Assembly: GCA_965216915.1 (NCBI GenBank)
Contig: CBDCGS010000008.1
Coordinates: forward strand, 267,759 to 331,758
Length of the DNA: 64,000 bases
Direction of reading: 5' to 3'
DNA from: CBDCGS01 sp965216915
Lineage (GTDB): Bacteria > Pseudomonadota > Alphaproteobacteria > UBA828
Shown: in pieces, positions 8,073 through 15,825 of the stretch
How the letters are laid out: every line of letters starts with the position of its first letter
Numbering within the stretch: position 1 is the stretch's first letter
Program-made: the position numbers and the translations under genes
The notes under the pieces: generated by a model
Databases searched by the model: none
What the model was told of the DNA's origin: nothing
The model's input: the letters and a program-made list of their open reading frames with translations, nothing else

Positions 8073-9143
8073 TTAGGCGGCGCGCGCCAGCCGATCGATC
8101 GCCGCGAGAAGGGCGTCGACGTCCGCCGCGGCCGTGTCGTGCCGCGTGACGAGGCGGATCGTCGTGGTCGCCGGATCGGTCTCCGGCCAGGGATAGAAGC
8201 CGAAGCCCTCTTTGGTCAGCCCGTCGATCACGCGCCGCGGCAAGGTGGCGAAAATCTCGTTTGCCTGCGCCGGACCAACGAGCGCGGCATGGGGCGAGGC
8301 GCGCAAGCCGTCGGCGAGGCGCTTGCCCATGGCATTGGCCTGGCGGGCGAGGGCGAGCCAGAGGCCGTCGGCGAGATAGGCGTGCAGCTGGGCGGAGACC
8401 AGACGCATCTTGGAGAGAAGCTGGCCCGCGCGCTTGTGCCGAAAGGTGAGATCCTCGGCGCGCGCAAGATCGAACAGCACGATCGCCTCGGCGATGAACC
8501 CGCCGTTCTTGGTCGCGCCGAAGGAGAGCACGTCCACACCGGCCTGCCACGTGAGCGCCGACGGGCTCGCACCGCTCGCGACCACCGCATTGGCAAAGCG
8601 CGCGCCGTCCATGTGGACGGCGAGCGTGTGGCGCTTGGCGACCGCGGTGAGCGCGGCGATCTCGTCCGCACCATAGACGGCGCCTTGCTCGGTCGCCTGC
8701 GTCAGGCTGAGCAGCGCGGGTTGTGGCCAATGCACCTCGCCGCGGCCCGCACTGCGGAGCGCGGCGTCGAGCGTGGCCGGGTCGAGCTTGCCGTCGGGCG
8801 CGGGCAGCGTCTGCACCTTGGCGCCGCCGGTCATCAGCTCGGGCGCGCCGCACTCGTCGACCGCGATATGCGCGCCCTCGGCGGCATAGATCACACCATA
8901 GGGTGGGGTGAACGGGGAGACGGCGAGCGCGTTTGCGGCCGTACCGGTCACCGCCGGGAACACCCGCACCGGCGTTTCGAACAAAGCCGAAAACGCCTCG
9001 TCGAGGCCGGTGCTCAGCGCATCGTCGCCATAGGCCCCGGCGTTGGAGCGGCCCGCCGCGACGATCGCATCGAGAATGGCGGGCGCCACGCTCGCCACAT
9101 TGTCGCTCCGGAAATCCCGTGCGCTCTCGATTTCGGTGTTCAT
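8073..9143 (-). CDS. Low-specificity L-threonine aldolase family enzyme
   Basis: A 356-residue PLP enzyme of the beta-eliminating lyase/threonine aldolase fold, which cleaves beta-hydroxy amino acids to glycine and an aldehyde. It shows the N-terminal 'DFRSDNVASVAP', 'GAYGDDALS', the 'VHMDGARFANA' stretch with the aspartate that contacts the PLP ring, and the cofactor lysine in 'SFGATKNGG'. Its length fits the family. The ATG at 9143 has AAAGGA upstream and overlaps the stop of the JAMM gene by 4 bases (ATGA), so translation is probably coupled. It is the third gene of a minus-strand operon. Confidence 0.9.
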   Translation of the reverse strand: MNTEIESARDFRSDNVASVAPAILDAIVAAGRSNAGAYGDDALSTGLDEAFSALFETPVRVFPAVTGTAANALAVSPFTPPYGVIYAAEGAHIAVDECGAPELMTGGAKVQTLPAPDGKLDPATLDAALRSAGRGEVHWPQPALLSLTQATEQGAVYGADEIAALTAVAKRHTLAVHMDGARFANAVVASGASPSALTWQAGVDVLSFGATKNGGFIAEAIVLFDLARAEDLTFRHKRAGQLLSKMRLVSAQLHAYLADGLWLALARQANAMGKRLADGLRASPHAALVGPAQANEIFATLPRRVIDGLTKEGFGFYPWPETDPATTTIRLVTRHDTAAADVDALLAAIDRLARAA

Positions 9144-9601
9144 GGGGCGTCCTTTATATACAAAGCGACGGGCGCGAAGCCGCTGCGGTCCGGCTTCGGG
9201 ACGTGCGCCGTGGTCTCGGTGGCGATGCCGTCGGCGACCGCTGTGATGAGCCAGACGAGCGCGAGGTCGAAGATCATCTTCGTGTCGGTCTCGGAGGGGA
9301 CGGCGGGGCCGTCGGGGTGCGAATGGTAGACGCCGATCACCGCCTCCGGCGCATCGCGCAAGCGGCGCTCGAGTTCGATCCGCAGCACCGGGTCGACCTC
9401 GAAGCGGCGCGTGCGCGGCGGCCGCGCCACGTTCTTGGAGGGCGCGATGGCGTTCACCCAATGCCCGCGCGCCGGATCGCTCGCCCCGATCAAGAGGCCG
9501 CAGGCTTCCTCCGGATAGGCCGCCTCGGCTGCTGCCTCGATCTCGGCGAGATGGTCCGGCGCCAGGTGCACCGCCCCGCCGTTCACTGCCGCGCCGGTCA
9601 C
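9140..9601 (-). CDS. JAMM/MPN-family metallopeptidase
   Basis: A 153-residue stand-alone Mov34/MPN/PAD-1-type zinc isopeptidase domain (M67-like). The metal site is intact: an upstream glutamate in 'YPEEACGLLIG', the His-x-His pair in 'YHSHPDGP', and Ser/Asp in 'PSETDTKM'. Prokaryotic relatives act on C-terminal glycine conjugates or sulfur-carrier proteins, but no ThiS/MoaD-like or ThiF-like partner lies nearby. The GTG start overlaps the previous gene's stop as GTGA. It sits between a small anchored protein and a threonine aldolase; the link is unexplained. Confidence 0.85.
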   Translation of the reverse strand: MTGAAVNGGAVHLAPDHLAEIEAAAEAAYPEEACGLLIGASDPARGHWVNAIAPSKNVARPPRTRRFEVDPVLRIELERRLRDAPEAVIGVYHSHPDGPAVPSETDTKMIFDLALVWLITAVADGIATETTAHVPKPDRSGFAPVALYIKDAP

Positions 9602-9972
9602 GGCCCGCCCACGCGCGGCGCCTCGAGCGCGATCGAGCCGATCACGCCGCCGCTCGCGAGGTCGACGATGATGATGCGCTCGCCCGCCTCGGGCACGCGG
9701 ACGTTCAGCACCAGCCGGTCGCGGGTGGTCGTCATCGAGAGCACGCGCGCGCCCTCGGGCAGGCCGAGGTCGCTCACCTGCCGCGGCACGACCGGCGGTG
9801 CCGCGGGGGCCGCCGCCGGTTCGTCCTTGGCCTCGGCGTCGGCGGCCTCGTTCTCGGCGACCGCCTCCGCGAGCTCGCCCGTGCCCTCGGCGAGCTTGTA
9901 GCCGATCACGGCGACACCGGCTGCGATCAGCACGCCGAGGGAGATGACGATAATCTTGAGATAGGTGATCAT
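9598..9972 (-). CDS. Single-pass membrane-anchored protein, DUF6476-like
   Basis: A 124-residue protein with an N-terminal helix (residues 4-25, 'LKIIVISLGVLIAAGVAVIG'), an Ala/Glu-rich linker, and a small beta-rich domain ('DRLVLNVRVPEAGERIIIVD', 'ASGGVIGSIAL'). The pattern resembles small alphaproteobacterial proteins annotated as DUF6476; that match is from memory and tentative. It heads the operon with the JAMM peptidase and threonine aldolase. The ATG at 9972 is preferred over upstream in-frame starts because those would add an arginine-rich N-terminus. Its start lies only 14 bases from the divergent rluD-like start. Confidence 0.7.
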   Translation of the reverse strand: MITYLKIIVISLGVLIAAGVAVIGYKLAEGTGELAEAVAENEAADAEAKDEPAAAPAAPPVVPRQVSDLGLPEGARVLSMTTTRDRLVLNVRVPEAGERIIIVDLASGGVIGSIALEAPRVGGP

Positions 9973-9986
9973 GTCCCGCGTTGGCC

Positions 9987-10991
9987 GTGAGCGATATTTC
10001 TGAGACACACCACCGCGTGCGCGTGGCCGCGCAGCACGACCAAGCGCGTCTCGACCGTTGCTTGGCCGACGGGCTGCCCGCGCTCTCGCGCACACGGCTC
10101 AAGGCGTTGATCGAGGACGGTCGGGTCTCGATTGGCGGCGAGACGATAGCGGAGCCCTCATACCGGGTCAAACGAGGCCAAGACATCACCGTGCGGGTGC
10201 CGCCGCCCGCGGATGAGACGCCGCGTGGTGAGGCGATCCCGCTCGCGATCGTTTACGAGGACGACGACGTCATCGTCGTCGACAAGCCGGCCGGCCTCGT
10301 GGTGCACCCGGCGCCCGGCCATCGTGCGCACACGTTGGTCAATGCGCTGATCGCCCATTGCGGCGCGACCCTCTCGGGGATCGGCGGTGTACGCCGACCC
10401 GGCATCGTGCATCGGCTCGACAAGGATACGAGCGGCCTCCTCGTCGCGGCCAAGCACGACGTGGCGCACCGCGGGCTTGCCGATCAGTTCGCGGCCCGCG
10501 CGTTGAGCCGGGCCTATTTGGCGATCGTCTGGGGCCGCCCCAGCCCGGCCCAGGGCGAGATATCCGGGGCCATCGGGCGAAGCCCGCGCAACCGCAAAAA
10601 GATGGCGGTGGTCCAGGCGGGCGGAAAGCCGGCGTTGACGCGCTATCGCCTGATCCGCCCGCTCGGGGAGGCTTGGAGCCTGGTGCGCTGTGACCTCGCC
10701 TCCGGGCGCACCCACCAGATCCGCGTCCACATGGCGTCGCGGGGGCATCCAGTCGTCGGTGATGCGCTTTATGGCGGCGTCCGCGGGCGCGGTCGCCTCA
10801 CAGAGGACGAGGCGGCGGCCCTCGCGTCCTGCCAGCGCCAGGCCCTGCACGCGTTTCGGCTCCGTTTTACGCATCCGGTGAGCGGCGAATTATGCCGTTT
10901 TGAGAGTGCATTGCCGTCTGATCTTGAGAGGTTGCTTCGTGTTGGAGACGGGGGCGATACGGCGCCCGGGCCCCCGACGATCACCTCTTGA
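9987..10991 (+). CDS. rluD: Pseudouridine synthase, RluA/RluD family
   Basis: A 334-residue enzyme that isomerises uridine in 23S rRNA. It has an N-terminal S4 RNA-binding domain (residues about 15-75) and the catalytic domain with the essential aspartate in 'GIVHRLDKDTSGLL'. Also visible are 'DKPAGLVVHPAPGH', 'RTHQIRVHMA' and 'GHPVVGDALYGG'. Length and order fit RluD. The start is the GTG at 9987 or the TTG at 9981; no clear ribosome-binding site separates them. The gene is divergent from the membrane-anchored protein at 9972 and directly precedes rpoH. Confidence 0.92.
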   Translation: MSDISETHHRVRVAAQHDQARLDRCLADGLPALSRTRLKALIEDGRVSIGGETIAEPSYRVKRGQDITVRVPPPADETPRGEAIPLAIVYEDDDVIVVDKPAGLVVHPAPGHRAHTLVNALIAHCGATLSGIGGVRRPGIVHRLDKDTSGLLVAAKHDVAHRGLADQFAARALSRAYLAIVWGRPSPAQGEISGAIGRSPRNRKKMAVVQAGGKPALTRYRLIRPLGEAWSLVRCDLASGRTHQIRVHMASRGHPVVGDALYGGVRGRGRLTEDEAAALASCQRQALHAFRLRFTHPVSGELCRFESALPSDLERLLRVGDGGDTAPGPPTITS

Positions 10992-11015
10992 ATCCGTGCA
11001 GATGCATCCTTACAT
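10987..11015 (+). promoter_or_regulatory. Putative heat-shock (RpoH-type) promoter of rpoH
   Basis: CTTG at 10987-10990 overlaps the rluD stop and is followed, 17-18 bases on, by CCTTACAT at 11008-11015. Alphaproteobacterial RpoH promoters read roughly CTTG-N17-CYTATNT, so this is a fair but imperfect match (C for T in the -10). It lies about 100 bases upstream of the rpoH start, as expected for autoregulation. Confidence 0.4.
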
Positions 11016-11111
11016 GATCATGGTATTAACGAGTTCTTGACGCACGACCGCCTCCCATGTGGGTCGGACGCGCGTGGAAGACCGTCCGGGGCAACCGAAG
11101 GACCGAAGGCC

Positions 11112-12026
11112 ATGGCTGGCACCACACCGCTTCCAGCAATCGGCGACGAGAGCGGCGTCTCGCGCTACCTCCGCGAGATCCGGCGCTTTCCGATGCTCGA
11201 GGCGGAGCAGGAGTTCATGCTCGCCAAACGGTGGCGTGAGCATGACGACGCGGATGCCGCCCATCAGCTCGTGACGAGCCATCTGCGCCTCGTCGCCAAG
11301 ATCGCCATGGGCTATCGCGGCTACGGCCTCCCGGTCGGTGAGTTGATCTCGGAGGGCAATGTCGGCCTGATGCAGGCAGTGAAGCGCTTCGATCCCGATC
11401 GCGGCTTTCGGCTCGCCACCTACGCGATGTGGTGGATCCGCGCCTCGATTCAGGAATACATCCTGCACTCCTGGTCGCTCGTGAAGATGGGCACGACGGC
11501 GGCCCAGAAGAAGCTCTTCTTCAATCTGCGCCGCCTCAAGGGCCAAATCGAGGCGATCGATGACGGCGATCTTTCGCCCGAGCACGTCGCCCACATCGCG
11601 AACGCGCTCAACGTCTCCGAGAACGACGTGATCTCGATGAACCGGCGGATGATCGGGCCGGACCAATCGCTCAACACCCCGGTGCGGGAGGAGAGCGGCG
11701 GCGAGTGGCAGGATTGGCTGGTCGATCCGGGCGAGGATCACGAGACCGTGTTCGCTGAGGAGAGCGAGCTCGCCCATCGGCGCGCGCTGTTCGAGGCCTC
11801 GCTCGACGTGCTCAACGAGCGCGAGAAGCACATTCTGTTCGAGCGCCGGCTCAAGGAGGAGCCGTCGACCCTGGAGCAGCTCAGCCAGGAATACGGCATC
11901 TCGCGCGAGCGCGTGCGCCAGATCGAGGCGCGGGCGTTCGAGAAGTTGCAGAAGGCGATGCGGCAGGCCGCACGCGAGCAGCACGAGGAATCCTTGGCCC
12001 GTCGCGAGGACGCGGGCGCGGCGTAG
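11112..12026 (+). CDS. rpoH: RNA polymerase sigma-32 factor
   Basis: A 304-residue alternative sigma factor for the heat-shock response. Region 2 is clear: 'SHLRLVAKIAMGYRGYGLP', 'GLMQAVKRFDPDRGFRLAT' and 'YAMWWIRASIQEYIL'. The RpoH-specific box 'QKKLFFNLRRLK' follows, and region 4 ends with a helix-turn-helix 'LSQEYGISRERVRQIE'. The ATG at 11112 has AAGG 5 bases upstream and fits the usual N-terminus; an upstream in-frame extension lies in the leader. A heat-shock-like promoter precedes it. It is followed after 61 bases by the cupin gene. Confidence 0.96.
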   Translation: MAGTTPLPAIGDESGVSRYLREIRRFPMLEAEQEFMLAKRWREHDDADAAHQLVTSHLRLVAKIAMGYRGYGLPVGELISEGNVGLMQAVKRFDPDRGFRLATYAMWWIRASIQEYILHSWSLVKMGTTAAQKKLFFNLRRLKGQIEAIDDGDLSPEHVAHIANALNVSENDVISMNRRMIGPDQSLNTPVREESGGEWQDWLVDPGEDHETVFAEESELAHRRALFEASLDVLNEREKHILFERRLKEEPSTLEQLSQEYGISRERVRQIEARAFEKLQKAMRQAAREQHEESLARREDAGAA

Positions 12027-12087
12027 AGGGGCCGTTCGTCCAGCCAGGACGCGCCCGCCCGAAAAGAAGAAGGAGGGGAGCGCGCGT

Positions 12088-12549
12088 ATGCCCAAGATCG
12101 AGATCGACGCCGTGCCCGAGCGGGTCGGCGGCATCTATCCCGCACCGTTCGACGCGGTGGTGGCGAAACGCGCCAAGCGCGCGCTCGGCGACGCCGGTGG
12201 GCTCGACCAGTTCGGCGTCAACCTGACGCGCCTGCCGCCCGGGGCGGCCTCGGCGCTCCGCCACTGGCACGAGGCCGAGGACGAGTTCATCTATGTCGTC
12301 GAGGGCGAGCTCGTGCTGATCGAGGACGATGGCCCCGTGACCTTGCGCCCGGGCGATGCGGCTGCGTTCAAGGCGGGTGTGCAGAACGGCCATCACCTGG
12401 TGAACCGCTCCGACGCGGACGCGCTCTACCTGGAGATCGGCGGCCGCGCGCCGCGCGAGCGCGGCGTCTATCCCGATGACGATATTCTCTACGAGAAGAC
12501 CGACGGCGCCGTGCGCTTCACCAACCGCGCGGGCGAGGTGCTGGGCTGA
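12088..12549 (+). CDS. Cupin-domain protein
   Basis: A 153-residue single cupin. Motif 1 is 'HWHEAEDEFIYVVEGE' with the metal-binding histidines and glutamate; motif 2 is 'PGDAAAFKAGVQNGHHLVN'. The C-terminal 'PDDDILYEKTDGAVRFTNR' is typical of a group of small cupins in proteobacteria whose substrate is not known. AAGGAGGGG lies upstream of the ATG. It may be transcribed with rpoH, and a strong stem-loop follows. The fold is confident; the reaction is unknown. Confidence 0.85.
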   Translation: MPKIEIDAVPERVGGIYPAPFDAVVAKRAKRALGDAGGLDQFGVNLTRLPPGAASALRHWHEAEDEFIYVVEGELVLIEDDGPVTLRPGDAAAFKAGVQNGHHLVNRSDADALYLEIGGRAPRERGVYPDDDILYEKTDGAVRFTNRAGEVLG

Positions 12550-12575
12550 CCCGTCGTGACGGATCGGCGAACAAT

Positions 12576-12608
12576 GAAACGCCCGGATGCAAGGCACCCG
12601 GGCGTTTC
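12576..12608. terminator. Stem-loop between the cupin gene and the small minus-strand gene
   Basis: The 11-base arm GAAACGCCCGG at 12576-12586 pairs perfectly with CCGGGCGTTTC at 12598-12608; a T-run (TTTTT) follows 13 bases on. It lies between convergent genes and may serve both. Confidence 0.6.
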
Positions 12609-12680
12609 GATTGTCCGTCCCTTTTTCTTGCCGCGGGCCGTCGCGCGTTCGCATAATCGCCGCGCGTTTGACCCTTTGGT

Positions 12681-12857
12681 CTAGGACGTCGCCGCTCTTT
12701 CCGTGGCGCGCGGCCGCTGGGGGCCGGCGTCGAAAGCCGGGCACCGATAGGGCTCCGCCGTCACCGAGAGCTTGGTCGCGCCGTGATCGAAGCGCACACC
12801 GCGGGGCGCCGCAGGGTCCTCCGTCTCAACGCGCGTGGCTTGCGCTTGCGCGACCAT
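12681..12857 (-). CDS. Small hypothetical protein with strong ribosome-binding site
   Basis: A 58-residue protein beginning 'MVAQAQATRVETEDPAAPRG'. The start is supported by GGGAGGAGG 6 bases upstream of the ATG and by the AT-rich upstream island from about 12880 on. It has one cysteine, no membrane span and no known motif. It is divergent from the dimethylformamidase locus and could share its regulatory region. Whether it is a regulator, accessory peptide or unrelated cannot be told. Confidence 0.5.
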   Translation of the reverse strand: MVAQAQATRVETEDPAAPRGVRFDHGATKLSVTAEPYRCPAFDAGPQRPRATERAATS

Positions 12858-12963
12858 ATCGCCTCCTCCCGAAATTGTTCCGCAACGCCGTTCTTCAAAC
12901 GGCAATTATTTGACTCCACGCGACAGTACAAAAAAATTTCGGAAAAATCAAAGAGAAAACGAA

Positions 12964-13014
12964 GTAAATTATTTACCGTTGCAACAAAATGGTAAATTAA
13001 CTCGATCAATTAAC
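12964..13014. promoter_or_regulatory. Symmetric and repeated elements upstream of the dimethylformamidase genes
   Basis: Within an AT-rich island (about 12890-13020) that stands out from the G+C-rich surroundings, GTAAATTATTTAC at 12964-12976 is a perfect palindrome. GTAAATTA recurs at 12992-12999, and AATTAAC occurs twice 13 bases apart (12995-13001 and 13008-13014). Such spacing fits a dimeric regulator bound near a divergent promoter. The rest of 12858-13173 shows no gene. Confidence 0.4.
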
Positions 13015-13173
13015 TTAATGCCATACTCATGCACAAGAGGCTATCGGATGGCGCCAGTGCCGCGTGCGGCCGCGTGAACGGTGTTGTCTCAGCTTCGACA
13101 TCGCGTTGTAATCGGCCTGCCGCTGAAACGGGGCCCCGGCCGGCGGCGCACACGGGGGCTGGAGGGAGCAACG

Positions 13174-13476
13174 ATGGCATACGAAATCACGGAGAAGGAC
13201 CTGGAGGTCGTCGCCGAGTTCATGGAGCGGCCGGTCGGTCACCACAGCCCCGAGCTGCAGCGGGTCTTGAACACGATGCGGGGCGCGAGCCTCGAGAACA
13301 AGCACTGCCTCGTGTGCACCAAGCCGGGGCGCGAATGGCGTCTCGCGCAGTTCTCCGGCGTGCGCGGCAAGCCGGTCAAGCTTCTCAACAAGGTGTTCAC
13401 CGACCTTGATGAGGCGGAGCGCCATGTCTTCCGCCTTCGGTGGAAGCAGTACACCGGCAAGAACCTACCCGCCTAA
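13174..13476 (+). CDS. dmfA1: N,N-dimethylformamidase small subunit
   Basis: A 100-residue protein, starting at an ATG with GGAGGGAG upstream. It reads as the small chain of N,N-dimethylformamidase, which with the large chain hydrolyses dimethylformamide to dimethylamine and formate. Its content is compact and basic ('NKHCLVCTKPGREWRLAQF', 'FRLRWKQYTGKN'). The small-before-large order and 68-base spacing to the next gene support the assignment, which rests mainly on the large subunit. Known small subunits are somewhat longer (about 130 residues). Confidence 0.75.
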   Translation: MAYEITEKDLEVVAEFMERPVGHHSPELQRVLNTMRGASLENKHCLVCTKPGREWRLAQFSGVRGKPVKLLNKVFTDLDEAERHVFRLRWKQYTGKNLPA

Positions 13477-13544
13477 CGAGGCCGCACCAGGCCGAGCCAG
13501 TCGCGAAGCCCGCGGGTCCACCGCGCGGCACGGGAGACAATTTC

Positions 13545-15803
13545 ATGATGAATATCACCGGCTATGCCGATCGCTTCAGCGCCTGCCCGGGCGAGACCAT
13601 CAACTTCATGGTCAGCTGCGATGAGAAATCCTACAAGGCCGACGTCGTGCGCATCATCTGCGGCGACGAGAACCCCGAAGGGCCGGGCTTCAAGGAGAAG
13701 GTGGTCCGCACGCCCGCGAGCGGCACCTACAAGGGACGCAAGCAGATTTGCTACGCCGGCTCCTTCGTCGAGGTTCCGAACGGGCCGCAGTTCCAAGCGC
13801 TGAAGAGCTTCACCTTCCAGGCGTTCATCTGGCCGACCACGCCGGAGAAGGGGGAGACCCAGGCGATCATCTCCAACTGGCGCGACAAGGATAAGGCCGG
13901 AGCCGCGCTCATCATCACAAAGCAAGACGGCTCGCTGGCGCTGGCGCTCGGCAACGGCAAGAACAAGTTCGAGATCATCAAGACCGGCGTGCCGCTGATC
14001 TCGCGGCGCTGGTATTTCGTGGCCGCCTCCTACGATGCTGACACCAAGGCCGTGACCCTGGTCCAAGAGCCGCTGGTGACCGATCCCGGCGGCATGAAGG
14101 CGAAGACCGTCCGTACCAAGTCGAAGCTCAGCGGTCGGGTCGCGCAGCATGACGCGCCGGTCGTCACGATGGGTGCCTATTTCACCAAGGTCGACAAGGG
14201 GCGCACCGTCTGCACGGGCTTCCTCAACGGCAAGATCGACAGCCCGCGGATCGCCAATCGCGTGCTCAACGAGGCCGAGCGCGAGGCGCTGAAGAGCTGG
14301 CCGCCCAACGGCGCGCTCGTGAACGACGTGGTCGCCGCCTGGGATTTCTCGGCCGACATTACGAGCATCCGCGTCACCGACCGCTCCGAAAACCGGCTGC
14401 ACGGCGAGACCGTGAACATGCCGGCGCGCGCGATGACCGGTTGGAACTGGGATGGCGCGGAGATGAACTGGCAGAACGCGCCCGGGCAATATGGCGCGAT
14501 CCATTTCCACGACGACGACCTTTATGACGCGCGTTGGGAGGTCGACGTTTCGCTGACCGTGCCGAACCGCTTGAAGAGCGGGCTCTATGCGCTCCGTCTG
14601 CGCACCAAGGACGGCGAGGATCACATCCCCTTCGCGGTGCGCCCGCCGCGCGGCACGGTCACCGCCAAGGCCTGCTTCCTGCTGCCGACGCAGAGCTACA
14701 TGGCTTATGCGAACGAGCACATGAACACCGATGCCGGCGTCGGCCAGCTGCTCGCCGGCCGGCTCGTCGTGCTCGGCAAGCAGGACCTGCACCGCAACCT
14801 GCACCGCGAATATGGCGGCTCGCTCTACGATTCCCATTCGGACGGGAGCGGCGTCTGCTACTCATCCAGGCTCCGCCCGATCCTCAACATGCGGCCGAAA
14901 TGCCTCTCCTGGATCGGCGGCACGGAATCGACGCTCTGGCAGTTCAACGCCGACACCCACCTCACCGATTGGCTCGAGGCGATGGGCATCGACTTCGACG
15001 TCGTGACCGACGAGGACCTGCACTACGAGGGCCTCTCGCTGATCGAGAAATACAACGTGGTCATGACCGGCACGCACCCCGAGTATCACACCAAAGAGAC
15101 CCTCGATGCGCTGCACACCTACACGCGCGCCGGCGGCCGGCTGATGTATCTCGGCGCCAACGGCTTCTACTGGCGTATCGCCTATCACACCGAGGTGCCG
15201 GGCTGCATCGAGGTGCGCCGCGCGGAGGATGGTATCCGCACCTGGGCCGCCGTGCCGGGCGAGTACTACCACTCGTTCACGGGCGAGTATGGCGGGCTCT
15301 GGCGGCGCAACGGCCGCCCGCCGCAGGAGCTCGCGGGCACCGGCTTCACCGCGCAGGGCTTCGACATCTCCTCCTACTATGTGCGCAAGCCCGACAGCTT
15401 CAAGCCGGAGGTCGCGTGGATCTTCAAGGGCGTCGGCAAGGACGAGCGCATCGGCGACTTCGGGCTGATCGGGGGTGCCGCCGCCGGCCTCGAGCTCGAT
15501 CGTGCGGATCACGATCTCGGCACGCCGACCAACACCTACCTGCTCGCCTCCTCGGAGGATCACACCGACATCTACCTCGTGGTGACCGAGGAGATCCTGG
15601 TCAACCAGCCCGATCTCGGCGGCCAGGAGCACCCCTTCGTGCGCGCGGACATGACCTATTTCAAGACCACGAGTGGCGGCGGCGTGTTCTCGACCAGCTC
15701 GATCGCCTGGTGCGGCAGCCTGGCGCACAACAACTACAAGAACAACGTCTCGAAGATCACCGGCAACGTGCTGCGTCGCTTCATGGACCCGAAGCCGCTC
15801 TAG
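13545..15803 (+). CDS. dmfA2: N,N-dimethylformamidase large subunit-like protein
   Basis: A 752-residue protein of the dimethylformamidase beta-subunit family, near the usual length. Residues about 80-230 look like a concanavalin-type (LamG-like) sandwich ('SFTFQAFIWPTTPEKGETQ', 'RRWYFVAASYDADT'). The C-terminal half is the catalytic, glutamine-amidotransferase-like part ('LPTQSYMAYANEHMN', 'YNVVMTGTHPEYHTKET', 'GGRLMYLGANGFYWRI', 'SFTGEYGGLWRR'). In the studied Paracoccus-type enzyme a mononuclear iron is held by Tyr and Glu ligands; candidate residues are present, but I could not align them. The ATG at 13545 follows GGGAGA. The true substrate could be another amide. Confidence 0.8.
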   Translation: MMNITGYADRFSACPGETINFMVSCDEKSYKADVVRIICGDENPEGPGFKEKVVRTPASGTYKGRKQICYAGSFVEVPNGPQFQALKSFTFQAFIWPTTPEKGETQAIISNWRDKDKAGAALIITKQDGSLALALGNGKNKFEIIKTGVPLISRRWYFVAASYDADTKAVTLVQEPLVTDPGGMKAKTVRTKSKLSGRVAQHDAPVVTMGAYFTKVDKGRTVCTGFLNGKIDSPRIANRVLNEAEREALKSWPPNGALVNDVVAAWDFSADITSIRVTDRSENRLHGETVNMPARAMTGWNWDGAEMNWQNAPGQYGAIHFHDDDLYDARWEVDVSLTVPNRLKSGLYALRLRTKDGEDHIPFAVRPPRGTVTAKACFLLPTQSYMAYANEHMNTDAGVGQLLAGRLVVLGKQDLHRNLHREYGGSLYDSHSDGSGVCYSSRLRPILNMRPKCLSWIGGTESTLWQFNADTHLTDWLEAMGIDFDVVTDEDLHYEGLSLIEKYNVVMTGTHPEYHTKETLDALHTYTRAGGRLMYLGANGFYWRIAYHTEVPGCIEVRRAEDGIRTWAAVPGEYYHSFTGEYGGLWRRNGRPPQELAGTGFTAQGFDISSYYVRKPDSFKPEVAWIFKGVGKDERIGDFGLIGGAAAGLELDRADHDLGTPTNTYLLASSEDHTDIYLVVTEEILVNQPDLGGQEHPFVRADMTYFKTTSGGGVFSTSSIAWCGSLAHNNYKNNVSKITGNVLRRFMDPKPL

Positions 15804-15825
15804 GCTGCGCGGGAGGAGGAGAGCG

